64,000 nt of DNA from Saprospiraceae bacterium (GTDB lineage: Bacteria; Bacteroidota; Bacteroidia; Chitinophagales; Saprospiraceae): assembly GCA_016715965.1 (NCBI GenBank), contig JADJXG010000001.1, forward strand, positions 698,501-762,500, given 5' to 3'. The notes beneath the pieces were generated by a model that was not told the DNA's origin, did no database searches, and saw only the letters and a list, made by a program, of their open reading frames with translations. Numbering within the stretch: the stretch's first letter is position 1; each line of letters begins with the position of its first letter. Made by a program: the position numbers and the translations under genes. Positions 44,135 to 52,543 of the stretch are shown piece after piece.

Positions 44135-45253
44135 TTATTCTGAAATAACAATTTTCTGGCGATATGCTTTTCTGACTGCCGACATTCCCAAAGCTAAATA
44201 AACTCCCGCACTCAGTGCGGACAAATCAAGGGTCTGATTTCTTCTGACATCCCTGGTTAATATGGTTTTTCCTTCTGCATCCAACAATTGAACAGTTGTA
44301 ATTTCTTTTGTAAATTCTACATCCACGATTTGGAATTGATGTCTTCCCGTTTCCTGCAAAAAATCGGCTTTAACGATTTTATTTTCATCCCTGGTAGCCG
44401 TTACGTCTTTTCTAAATACAACTGCATTGGGGTTCTTTAATTGCAATGTGCCCGGAGTAAAAAGATGACCGACAAATCTACCCTCTACATCATACTTTCT
44501 TACCGATGCGTTCTGCCCTACACCAATCAGAAAACTACCATCAGAGTGGATGTGCAGGCCCTCACAATTCAAGACTCCGCTCACCAGATTTTTAATAAAC
44601 TTTCCTGCGCCGTCATACAGTTTTATTGTTGCTCCATTGTAGTCAAGCACCATCCAGTTTCCGTTTTCCAAAAACTGAATATTGGTAGGACCGGCCAAAC
44701 CATTGGCAATAAATCTTCCCAGTGATTTACCATCAGGCCCAAATTTCTGAACGTACTTACCGTCGTAACTCGACACGTACAAATTGTCCTGAAGGTCCCA
44801 ATCCATTCCAATGCTGTTGCTCACTCCCAGCTCTGTAAAATTATCTACAAAATTTCCTTCCAGATCATACCGCTTTACCTTACCGTCTCCCAACCACTGA
44901 AGGACATAAAGCAGGCTGTCTTTTCCAATCTTCATCCGCGTGGGTCCCTGTATGCCTGTGGTAAATTTTGAGACATAGGTTCCGGTGTTTGCGTTGTAAC
45001 GATCAATGGAATTGGATGTGAAATTGCTGATCAACACAATGCCCTTGTCTTCTAAAAATAAGATGTCCTGAGGCCAGGCAAGCAGCTGTTTGGTAAAGAC
45101 TTGAACATTCGAACCATCCGCATTGCACTTCAAAATCTGATAAGGACCATTGTTAAAATTACCTGCATCACTGATGTAATAGCTCCCCTGAGAGCTGGCT
45201 GTAATTGATAAAAAGTAAATAACAAAGAAGCCAATAATGGTATTTATTTTCAC
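44135..45253 (-). CDS. Secreted six-bladed beta-propeller (NHL/SMP-30-like) protein with T9SS sorting domain
   Basis: The 372-residue protein has a signal peptide (IIGFFVIYFLSITASS before QGSYY). Residues about 25-285 are NHL-like blades, each with a pattern such as VDNFTELGVSNSIGMDWDLQDNLYVSSYDGKYVQKFGPDGKSLGRF and LAGPTNIQFLENGNWMVLDYN. The C-terminus (FQIVDVEFTKEITTVQLLDAEG, then LDLSALSAGVYLALGMSA and QKIVISE) is a type A T9SS sorting domain. The protein is thus exported to the cell surface. Its ligand or activity is not visible; propellers of this kind bind proteins or carbohydrates or act as lactonases. Confidence 0.82.
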   Translation of the reverse strand: MKINTIIGFFVIYFLSITASSQGSYYISDAGNFNNGPYQILKCNADGSNVQVFTKQLLAWPQDILFLEDKGIVLISNFTSNSIDRYNANTGTYVSKFTTGIQGPTRMKIGKDSLLYVLQWLGDGKVKRYDLEGNFVDNFTELGVSNSIGMDWDLQDNLYVSSYDGKYVQKFGPDGKSLGRFIANGLAGPTNIQFLENGNWMVLDYNGATIKLYDGAGKFIKNLVSGVLNCEGLHIHSDGSFLIGVGQNASVRKYDVEGRFVGHLFTPGTLQLKNPNAVVFRKDVTATRDENKIVKADFLQETGRHQFQIVDVEFTKEITTVQLLDAEGKTILTRDVRRNQTLDLSALSAGVYLALGMSAVRKAYRQKIVISE

Positions 45254-45330
45254 TTGTATTAATTTTATTGCGACTAAACTCAGACAAGCTTCCTAGCTAC
45301 CATTTTCTGGTGAAAGGGAAAACAGATTCT

Positions 45331-47250
45331 CTATTGCGAACGTTTGTTTTCTCGAAAGGCTAAAACACTATGTCTGATGCTATACCCAAAATAAATCAGC
45401 AAACCTGTCAACAACCACAATCCAAAGCCCAGCCAATTGTGCACCGGAATTTGGGCCATCATGTATAGGCAGCACAACAGGCCCAGGACAGGAATCAATG
45501 AAAGATTTTTCAGAAATGACAGAATGCACATGGTCACAAATACCAAAACAAAAATCCAATTGGGAATCCTTTGTACAAAACTTTCCCAGCTGCTTTCATA
45601 TTCCAACTCAACCGGAAGTGCCAGTCTCTTAAACAGAGCAACTGCATTTTCCTGGCCCAGTTGATCCAAATAATTTTTAAGCTCTGATCCAGCCTTCGTA
45701 AATTCCTTTGGATGGTAGTACATGACGTGATTCGACAACATACTCAATTGTTCATTATCAATGCCGGCCAACAGGTCTCCTGTTCCGATGACTTTAGGTT
45801 CATTGTATAGAAACGATTTCAAATCATCTTTGTGCCATCTGTTTAAACTAAAAATAGAAAATACCAAGGCCAGGGGCATGATCCATTTTGAATTGATGTA
45901 GGGTGTTTTGAATTTTGGAGGAGGCAAATCCTTTCTCCCCTGAATCATCAGTACCCCACCACATACCAAGACAAATGCAAATAAAGTCCCTATTGAGCAT
46001 AGATCGGTCACCGTGGTCAGATTTAAAAACAATGCGGGAATGGCGGTCAATAAGGCAGCCACGATGGTTGAAAATGTAGGAGTTTTAAATTTGGGGTGAA
46101 TTTTTTTGAAAACAGGAGGCAACAAACCATCCCGACTCATGGACATCCAAATCCTTGGTTGTCCCAATTGAAAAACCAGGAATACAGAAGCCATTGCCAC
46201 AATGGCACTTAATGCAATGATACCACTCATCCAGGGCATATCCAACTTGCTAAATACAAAAGCCAATGGATCGCCAACTGCTAATTCAGTATAGTTAACC
46301 ATTCCTGTTAAAACCAAAGCGATCAGGATATACAAAGTCGTACAAATTAAAATGGAGTACAACATGCTTCGCGGGAGATCGCGTTGCGGATTCTTGCATT
46401 CCTCTGCGGTGGTCGAAATCGCATCAAAACCGATGTAAGCAAAAAAAACGGCAGAGACCCCTCTCAAAATTCCTCCAATACCATTGGGGGCAAAGGGAGA
46501 CCAATTTTCCGGATTGACATAAAACGCGCCGACCAAAATAACGAGAATGACCACTGCAATTTTGATGACCACCATAATATTGCTGGCGGTTCTGGATTCT
46601 TTAATTCCCCGATAGACCAACCACGAAATAGATCCAATGATAAGCAATGCAGGAATATCCAACACCAGATGAAAACCCAACAGATTGGGTGCTGTGGTGT
46701 AAGCTTCATGTGCTTCCCGAATTCTGGCATCCAGCAAGCTCCATTCTGTACCATTTTTCAACAATCCTTCAGCCTCTTGGTACAATTGGTGTGCCGTGAA
46801 ATAATCCATTTGCATCCACATTGGAAGATGGATTCCAAAACCTTCCAGGAATCCGCAGAAATAATCACTCCAACTTATCGCCACAGTAATATTTCCCACC
46901 GCATATTCCATAATCAAAGCCCAACCGATAATCCATGCGATTAACTCTCCAAATGCGACATAGGAATAGGTATAAGCACTGCCCGCCACGGGAAGCATGC
47001 TGGCGAATTCTGCGTAACAAAAAGCCGCCATGCCACAAGCCAAAGCAGTAAAAATAAATAAAAACAATACTCCGGGCCCGCCTTCGGAAGCAGCAGTGCC
47101 TATGGTGCTAAAAATACCCGCCCCAATAATAGCAGCGATTCCAAATGATGTTAAATCTCTGACACTAAGTGTTTTGTGCAATATTTCATGAGACTCGCGA
47201 CCCTTCAGGATGTCTTGCGTGCTTTTCCTTCTAAACCAGGTTTTCCACAT
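45331..47250 (-). CDS. APC-family amino-acid permease (cationic amino-acid transporter type)
   Basis: The 639-residue inner-membrane protein has about twelve to fourteen membrane segments. The N-terminal signature VRDLTSFGIAAIIGAGIFSTIGTAASEGGPGVLFLFIFTALACGMAAFCYAEFASMLPVAGSAYTYSY is the APC consensus, with the substrate-contacting GAGIF. FFAYIGFDAISTTAEECKNPQRDLPRSML and LGQPRIWMSMSRDGLLPP are typical of the CAT branch. A soluble insertion of about 95 residues (500-595) precedes the last segments. The exact amino acid is unknown. It is divergent from the cytochrome-like lipoprotein gene. Confidence 0.9.
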   Translation of the reverse strand: MWKTWFRRKSTQDILKGRESHEILHKTLSVRDLTSFGIAAIIGAGIFSTIGTAASEGGPGVLFLFIFTALACGMAAFCYAEFASMLPVAGSAYTYSYVAFGELIAWIIGWALIMEYAVGNITVAISWSDYFCGFLEGFGIHLPMWMQMDYFTAHQLYQEAEGLLKNGTEWSLLDARIREAHEAYTTAPNLLGFHLVLDIPALLIIGSISWLVYRGIKESRTASNIMVVIKIAVVILVILVGAFYVNPENWSPFAPNGIGGILRGVSAVFFAYIGFDAISTTAEECKNPQRDLPRSMLYSILICTTLYILIALVLTGMVNYTELAVGDPLAFVFSKLDMPWMSGIIALSAIVAMASVFLVFQLGQPRIWMSMSRDGLLPPVFKKIHPKFKTPTFSTIVAALLTAIPALFLNLTTVTDLCSIGTLFAFVLVCGGVLMIQGRKDLPPPKFKTPYINSKWIMPLALVFSIFSLNRWHKDDLKSFLYNEPKVIGTGDLLAGIDNEQLSMLSNHVMYYHPKEFTKAGSELKNYLDQLGQENAVALFKRLALPVELEYESSWESFVQRIPNWIFVLVFVTMCILSFLKNLSLIPVLGLLCCLYMMAQIPVHNWLGFGLWLLTGLLIYFGYSIRHSVLAFRENKRSQ

Positions 47251-47329
47251 TTCAATTTATTGTGTGGTAAACATAGATAATTTTTACACAGTTGATTATA
47301 TTTTCCACTTCTGACATGTGCAGATCACT

Positions 47330-47337
47330 TATATTTG
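47330..47337 (+). promoter_or_regulatory. Putative Bacteroidota -7 promoter element (TATATTTG)
   Basis: An exact TAnnTTTG match 19 bp before the ATG at 47357. It lies downstream of the alternative GTG start at 47318 and therefore favours the ATG. Confidence 0.45.
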
Positions 47338-47356
47338 CCCTTCAAATCAAGTGAAA

Positions 47357-47725
47357 ATGCACTATTTTAAACTCTCATTTTTATATACTTTTTTGCTTCT
47401 GGGGTTTTTGTTGGCTTGTGGGGAAGACGACGGCTCAACAAATGATTGTTCAGGTATTGTGGCAACCTATGACACGACTGTAAAATCTCACCTCGATCAG
47501 AATTGTGCATTGTCCGGTTGTCATGCTGGCACTGTACCTGCAAATGGGATAGACTTGTCCAATTATGCATCAGCAAAGGCAACTGCAACCGCTGTTGGAA
47601 ACAAAATGATCTGTGCCATAGAACATGGGGCCGGTTGTTTTCCAATGCCTCCAACTGGTGTTAAGTTGGATGCCTCCGTCATAAATGTGATCAAATGTTG
47701 GGTGCAAAATGGTGCACCCCAATAA
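47357..47725 (+). CDS. Small cytochrome c-like lipoprotein with CX4CH motif
   Basis: The 122-residue protein has a lipoprotein signal ending GFLLAC (Cys21), followed by an acidic linker GEDDGSTND. Residues about 40-122 resemble a cytochrome c-type domain: TTVKSHLDQNCALSGCHAG gives Cys50, Cys55 and His56, that is CX4CH instead of the usual CX2CH, and CFPMPPTG offers Met97 as a possible distal heme ligand. Two more cysteines (86, 94) could form a disulfide. Similar 'SGCH' lipoproteins are frequent in Saprospiraceae; heme binding is not proven. ATG 47357 is chosen because of the signal peptide and the promoter motif. Confidence 0.72.
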   Translation: MHYFKLSFLYTFLLLGFLLACGEDDGSTNDCSGIVATYDTTVKSHLDQNCALSGCHAGTVPANGIDLSNYASAKATATAVGNKMICAIEHGAGCFPMPPTGVKLDASVINVIKCWVQNGAPQ

Positions 47726-47854
47726 TGCAATGACACAGTTTTTTCCAATTAAAATAACATGGACAGCTACCGTTTTATATGACTGCCCCATGATTATAAA
47801 TATTTCTTTTTCCACCTCAGCTTTTACCTAATCCTTTAGATCCTTTTATTCAAA

Positions 47855-49258
47855 ATGATTCACAACAAGTATTTTGACCTCATCGACCAATCTTATTATT
47901 TTCCGCAAGAAGGTTTCGATTTGGAAAAAGACCAGCTCATTTTTAACGGCATCCCTTTAATGATGCTGATTGAAAAATATGGCACCCCATTTAAAATGAC
48001 CTACCTTCCCAAAATTGGTGATCAGATTAAAAAAGCCAAAAACTTTTTTAACCGGTCCATCAAATCCACCAACTACGGAGGCCGCTATTTTTATTGTTAC
48101 TGTACCAAATGCTGTCACTTCTCTTATGTACTTGAAGAGGTGCTACAGCACGATGTTCAAATTGAAACCTCCTCTGCCTTTGACATTGAGTTGATTTTAA
48201 ATCTTTACAAACAAGGAAAAATTGACCATAGCAAAATTATTGTCAACAATGGATTTAAGACCAAACAATACCTTGAAAATATTTCTCAACTGGTCAACGA
48301 CGGCTTTGAAAATGTGATTCCCGTTTTAGACAATAAGTATGAACTGAATGCCTACGATCAATTGATGAAAAATCCTTGCAAGATGGGCGTCAGGATGGCA
48401 ACAGAAGAAGAGCCCATGTTTGAATTCTATACCTCAAGATTGGGCATTCGTTCATCAGAGTTGGTCCAGTTTTGCAAAGAGAATTTTACCAACCATTCAA
48501 AATTCTCGCTTCACATGCTTCATTTTTTTGTAGATACCGGAATCAAGGATACGACCTATTACTGGGGTGAATTAAAAAAAGGAATCAAAACATACATCGA
48601 ATTAAAAAAACTATTTCCTACCCTTCAAGCCATCAACATTGGAGGTGGGCTTCCCATTAGAAATTCTCTGGGCTCTGATTACGATTACAAATACATGATC
48701 CATCAAATTGTGTCGATGCTCAAGGAAGCTTGCGAAGAAGAGGAAATTGACGAACCAGATATTTATACCGAATTTGGAAAATATACCGTTGGAGAAAGCG
48801 GCGCCACCATTTTTTCCGTTCTCGAACAAAAACAACAAAACGATTCTGAAATTTGGTACATGGTTGACAATTCCCTGATGAATACCTTACCGGATAGCTG
48901 GGGTATTTCAGAGCGCTTTATTTTACTTCCCATCAACAAATGGCACAACGAATATCGGCGGGTGAATATAGGTGGTTTAAGTTGCGACAACTCCGATTAT
49001 TACAATACTGAAGCGCAGAATCAACAATTGTTTATGCCTGCCTTTGACCGAGATGACAAGGAACCCCTTTACCTGGGTTTCTTCCATACCGGAGCTTATC
49101 AGGATGCCCTATCGGGCTATGGTGGAATCAAACATTGCCTGATCCCTTCCCCAAAACACATTCTGGTCGATCGCGACGTGAATGGCAATATTGTTGATAC
49201 AGTGTATAGTGAAGAACAAACCGCAAAACAAATGCTTAAAATTCTCGGTTATAAATAA
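47855..49258 (+). CDS. speA: Arginine decarboxylase (alanine-racemase-fold, short Bacteroidota type)
   Basis: The 467-residue PLP enzyme should convert arginine to agmatine. The fold-type III barrel has the PLP lysine at about residue 85 in FYCYCTKCCHF, then IETSSAFDIELIL, HMLHFFVDTGI, the glycine loop LQAINIGGGLPIRNS and EFGKYTVGESG; the C-terminal domain has LSCDNSDYYN and FFHTGAYQDALSGYGG. It is far shorter than enterobacterial SpeA (about 650 residues) but matches the Bacteroidota group annotated as arginine decarboxylase. Specificity for arginine rests on its position directly before agmatinase. It is the first gene of a three-gene polyamine operon. Confidence 0.85.
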   Translation: MIHNKYFDLIDQSYYFPQEGFDLEKDQLIFNGIPLMMLIEKYGTPFKMTYLPKIGDQIKKAKNFFNRSIKSTNYGGRYFYCYCTKCCHFSYVLEEVLQHDVQIETSSAFDIELILNLYKQGKIDHSKIIVNNGFKTKQYLENISQLVNDGFENVIPVLDNKYELNAYDQLMKNPCKMGVRMATEEEPMFEFYTSRLGIRSSELVQFCKENFTNHSKFSLHMLHFFVDTGIKDTTYYWGELKKGIKTYIELKKLFPTLQAINIGGGLPIRNSLGSDYDYKYMIHQIVSMLKEACEEEEIDEPDIYTEFGKYTVGESGATIFSVLEQKQQNDSEIWYMVDNSLMNTLPDSWGISERFILLPINKWHNEYRRVNIGGLSCDNSDYYNTEAQNQQLFMPAFDRDDKEPLYLGFFHTGAYQDALSGYGGIKHCLIPSPKHILVDRDVNGNIVDTVYSEEQTAKQMLKILGYK

Positions 49259-49290
49259 AGTACTCCCTTGATCAACGAATATTTTACACG

Positions 49291-50175
49291 ATGGCTAAAT
49301 ATAAACTGAGCACAAAAACCTACGCCGGAATTCCGGAGGAACTTGGCAAAAAAAACAAAGCGGAAGTCATTCTGACCTCTATACCTTACGATGGGACCAG
49401 CACTTGGGGAAAAGGGGCGGATGAAGGGTACAAAGCTTTTTTGTACGCCTCAGAAAACATGGAATTGTATGATATTGAAACCAATTCTGAACCCTATCGC
49501 CATGGTGTTTATTTGGAAAAAGAAATGGAGGTCAAAAAAGACAGTCCTGAGGATATGTGCAAAAAAGTGTACAAAAAAACCAAAGAACTTTTAAAGACCG
49601 AAAAATTGCTCACTTTTTTTGGCGGTGAACATTCCATCAGCATTGGCATCATGCGCGCTTTCAAAGAAAAATATCCGGATCTTACCGTATTACAAATTGA
49701 TGCACACGCCGATCTTAGGCAGGAATACCACGGAAGCAAATACAACCATGCTTGCGCAGTAGCAGAGGCACAGAGGGATTGTAATCTCTTGCAAGTTGGG
49801 ATCCGAAGCATGGATATCGTAGAAAAAAAATACATGGAAGCGTCGAAAGTCTATTTTGCACACAACATCATGGACAACGATTATTGGATGGAAGAATCCA
49901 TTCAAAAAATGACAGATCATGTTTATGTCACGTTTGACCTGGATGCATTTGATTCTTCCCTAATGCCAAGCACAGGAACTCCCGAGCCAGGCGGTATGCA
50001 ATGGTATCAAACGCTGCAATATCTTCGCATGGTTTTTTCCAGAAAAAAAATTGTTGGATTTGACATCGTCGAACTTGCCCCTAATCCGCACAATCCGGCA
50101 CCTGATTTTCTGACAGCCAAGTTGTATTATAAAATGCTGGCTTATTATTTTGACAAAAAGAAAAAAAATAAATGA
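49291..50175 (+). CDS. speB: Agmatinase-type ureohydrolase
   Basis: The 294-residue enzyme of the arginase/agmatinase family hydrolyses agmatine to putrescine and urea using two manganese ions. All metal-binding motifs are present: FFGGEHSISIG (His), LQIDAHADLR (Asp, His, Asp) and YVTFDLDAFDSSLMPSTGTPEPGG (two Asp and the downstream Glu). The sequence lacks signal or membrane segments. It begins 32 bp after the decarboxylase gene and its stop codon overlaps the ATG of the next gene (ATGA at 50172-50175), which indicates translational coupling. Substrate specificity is inferred from that context. Confidence 0.92.
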   Translation: MAKYKLSTKTYAGIPEELGKKNKAEVILTSIPYDGTSTWGKGADEGYKAFLYASENMELYDIETNSEPYRHGVYLEKEMEVKKDSPEDMCKKVYKKTKELLKTEKLLTFFGGEHSISIGIMRAFKEKYPDLTVLQIDAHADLRQEYHGSKYNHACAVAEAQRDCNLLQVGIRSMDIVEKKYMEASKVYFAHNIMDNDYWMEESIQKMTDHVYVTFDLDAFDSSLMPSTGTPEPGGMQWYQTLQYLRMVFSRKKIVGFDIVELAPNPHNPAPDFLTAKLYYKMLAYYFDKKKKNK

Positions 50176-51146
50176 ACAGAGGACCCATATCACAATTCAT
50201 CGCGCATCATTACAGACATTTTAACGCAGCAGCGCTGGTTGATGCGGCCAAAGGATATGAAACGCATCTTGCAGAAGGTGGAAAAATGATGGTTACGCTC
50301 GCAGGAGCCATGAGTACTGCAGAATTGGGGGTTTCTCTGGCAGAAATGATCAGAAATGACAAAGTGGACATTATCTCCTGTACCGGTGCCAATCTGGAAG
50401 AAGATCTGATGAATTTGGTCGCTCACAGCCATTACAAAAGAATCCCCAATTACCGCGATCTCACTCCACAGGATGAATGGAATTTGCTGGAGAAAGGATT
50501 GAACCGCGTTACTGATACCTGCATTCCTGAAGAAGAAGCATTCAGAAGATTGCAAAAACACATTTACGAACTCTGGAAAAAGGCAGATCAGACTGGTCAG
50601 CGATTTTTTCCGCACGAATACATGTATCAAATGTTGCTGAGCGGTGTGCTGGAACAGTATTATGAAATCGATCCGAAAAATTCATGGATGCTGGCAGCCG
50701 CACAAAAAAATATTCCCATCGTTTGTCCGGGTTGGGAAGATTCTACCATGGGAAATATTTTTGCATCTTATGTGATCAAATCGGATATCAAGGCTTCCAC
50801 CATGAAATCAGGAATCGAATACATGGTTTGGTTGGCAGATTGGTACCGCAAAAATTCATCCGGTAAAGGGGTTGGATTTTTTCAAATCGGAGGTGGAATT
50901 GCGGGTGATTTTCCCATCTGTGTGGTACCCATGATGTACCAGGATTTGGAGTGGCACGACGTTCCATTTTGGTCGTACTTCTGTCAGATCTCTGATTCTA
51001 CAACATCCTACGGCTCATATTCCGGTGCAGTTCCCAACGAAAAGATTACCTGGGGAAAACTAGACATTCACACTCCAAAATACGTCATAGAAAGTGATGC
51101 AACGATTGTTGCTCCACTTATTTTCGCCTGGATTTTGGGTTGGTAA
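50172..51146 (+). CDS. Deoxyhypusine-synthase-like protein of the polyamine operon
   Basis: The 324-residue protein has the deoxyhypusine synthase fold: GGKMMVTLAGAMSTAELGVSL, DKVDIISCTGANLEEDLMN (NAD binding), FFQIGGGIAGDFPI and NEKITWGKLD. The catalytic lysine of DHS corresponds to Lys296 in TWGKLD and is kept, as are the Glu (290) and Trp (294) of that motif. The eukaryotic KHH motif is replaced by AGDF (244-247), and the spermidine-contacting Asp of GSDSG is Tyr283. Bacteria have no eIF5A, so the partner must be a small amine; a homospermidine-synthase-like transfer of an aminobutyl group is plausible. The overlap with agmatinase supports a role with putrescine. Confidence 0.85.
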   Translation: MNRGPISQFIAHHYRHFNAAALVDAAKGYETHLAEGGKMMVTLAGAMSTAELGVSLAEMIRNDKVDIISCTGANLEEDLMNLVAHSHYKRIPNYRDLTPQDEWNLLEKGLNRVTDTCIPEEEAFRRLQKHIYELWKKADQTGQRFFPHEYMYQMLLSGVLEQYYEIDPKNSWMLAAAQKNIPIVCPGWEDSTMGNIFASYVIKSDIKASTMKSGIEYMVWLADWYRKNSSGKGVGFFQIGGGIAGDFPICVVPMMYQDLEWHDVPFWSYFCQISDSTTSYGSYSGAVPNEKITWGKLDIHTPKYVIESDATIVAPLIFAWILGW

Positions 51147-51202
51147 CAAGCAGTCTGGCCATTTTTTTATCACATTCCCGCAATAATCAGATTGGAAAAA
51201 TC

Positions 51203-52150
51203 TTAACGGTTTAACAAAGGATACCAATGTTTTGGAATTTCCGGATCAACCGGTTCGGGAGCTGGTTCCATTGCAATTTCCGGAAATAATTTGGTTTTGA
51301 ATCCTTCAAAATCCCTTGCCCACTCCTTGTGATGATACACACAAACCGGCAAACAAATGGAGCAGTATTTGTGCTTGGCAAAATAGGGAAAGCAGCGTCC
51401 CGTATCCACCATGTAACGATCATTTCCAAGATGATCCTTTCCGGCTTCAGGCGATCTGTGATCGGGTATGGCTTTGGCAGGGCAATAAATCCTGCAGGCT
51501 TTGCAGACATCGCAAAATGCAGCTATTCCTGCATCGATGGGATGATCTTTAACAAGCGGCATATCAGTGATTACACTGCCCAATCGAAATAATGGACCCA
51601 TCTTGGGATGAATGATGGAGCCGTGTCGGCCCAATTCACCAAAACCGGCTTTGAGCGCAAGTGGAATGTGCAATACATCACTGTCACCTATCGGATGCTC
51701 TACGGCAGCCGGATATCCCAAACTGCGGATAAAATCAGCAAGTTGGATGACCACTTCGCCCAATGTAAAATAAACCCGAAGACATTCTATCGCAGATTCA
51801 GTCGAAGGGCTTTGTTGAAATGCTCTCCACAACATTCTTTGTCCTACCACCACAGCAAATTTTTCTGAAATGGTTCGTCCCTGATAAATGTCTGAAGGCT
51901 CTATCTCTGCAATTCCCACTTCATCTGCTCCCAGCGCAAATGCTTTGGATTTGACCAATTCAGAAAGTTCAATGGGATCGTTCACTGTTAGATTGGGAGT
52001 TTGCACCGGACCTGTAAATCTGGGATATTGTAATTCCCGGATTTCTTTCAAAATTTGATCCACTTCATCGATGTGAATTTGTCTGCCACCAATGGAAGAA
52101 TACCATGCATCCCAGGCAAAGGGAGGAGGAGGATTGTTGGATTTCATCAT
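51203..52150 (-). CDS. QueG-like [4Fe-4S] protein (epoxyqueuosine-reductase/reductive-dehalogenase relative)
   Basis: The 315-residue protein carries two cluster motifs: FCDVCKACRIYCPAKAIPD (CxxCxxCxxxCP) and a second set GRCFPYFAKHKYCSICLPVCVY. The preceding region (KSKAFALGADEVGIAEIEPSDIY, LPLALKAGFGELGRHGSIIHPKMGPLFRLGSVITDMPL) follows the QueG/RdhA catalytic part that binds a cobalamin cofactor. The N-terminal 60 residues differ from QueG, and the HEAT-repeat C-terminus of QueG is absent, so it is a relative rather than QueG proper. No twin-arginine signal, so cytoplasmic. Its substrate is unknown. It converges on the polyamine operon. Confidence 0.8.
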   Translation of the reverse strand: MMKSNNPPPPFAWDAWYSSIGGRQIHIDEVDQILKEIRELQYPRFTGPVQTPNLTVNDPIELSELVKSKAFALGADEVGIAEIEPSDIYQGRTISEKFAVVVGQRMLWRAFQQSPSTESAIECLRVYFTLGEVVIQLADFIRSLGYPAAVEHPIGDSDVLHIPLALKAGFGELGRHGSIIHPKMGPLFRLGSVITDMPLVKDHPIDAGIAAFCDVCKACRIYCPAKAIPDHRSPEAGKDHLGNDRYMVDTGRCFPYFAKHKYCSICLPVCVYHHKEWARDFEGFKTKLFPEIAMEPAPEPVDPEIPKHWYPLLNR

Positions 52151-52543
52151 ATTGGCATCTTAGGGAGTATCATTCATTGAATTATTTTCAAACTGACCTT
52201 CTTCGATTTAAGCTCTTAAAGATAATTGAAATACAGGTTTTGAAATGAACTGATGATGGGATTTTATTTTTAAAAATTAAAATGACATTTTTGGATTAAA
52301 ATCATGACAATGATTTCCAAAAAAGCCAACTGATCACCAGATCCAAGTACTACAGAAAATTCTCATTTGGAGGTTAAGACCAAAAGGCATAAAAAAAGCC
52401 CCTCCTGATCTGCATTGCTGCTTTTTCAAGAGAGGCCATCCCAAAAACCGATTTATCTCATCCGCAAGAATGCTCCTCCCATTTCTGAGAGGAGCGCCTT
52501 GCTTACTGATCGTTTCTTGTTTTAATTCCCGGTGTCCTTTCGA
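52151..52543. other. Intergenic region with terminator and a second hairpin
   Basis: This 393-bp gap lies between the QueG-like gene start and the stop of the giant T9SS gene. Apart from the terminator at 52391-52436, it contains a hairpin GCTCCTC (52473-52479) / GAGGAGC (52489-52495) close to the end of the giant gene. The part from 52160 to 52380 is A+T-rich and shows no gene; the QueG-like promoter should be there but no exact TAnnTTTG was found. Confidence 0.5.
52391..52436 (-). terminator. Rho-independent terminator of the giant T9SS gene
   Basis: On the minus strand GCCTCTCTTGA and TCAGGAGGGGC pair over 11 bp (two G-T pairs) around a 17-base loop and are followed by seven T residues. 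Plus-strand arms are 52398-52408 and 52426-52436. It is about 110 bp after the stop at 52544. Confidence 0.8.

Noticed and set aside
46384..46944. Plus-strand open frame of 186 codons inside the APC permease gene
   Set aside because: Antisense of the permease; no independent support.
50172..51146. Idea that the DHS-like protein lacks the catalytic lysine
   Set aside because: The first alignment pointed at the KHH motif, but the DHS nucleophile lies in the WGK motif, which is intact here (Lys296).
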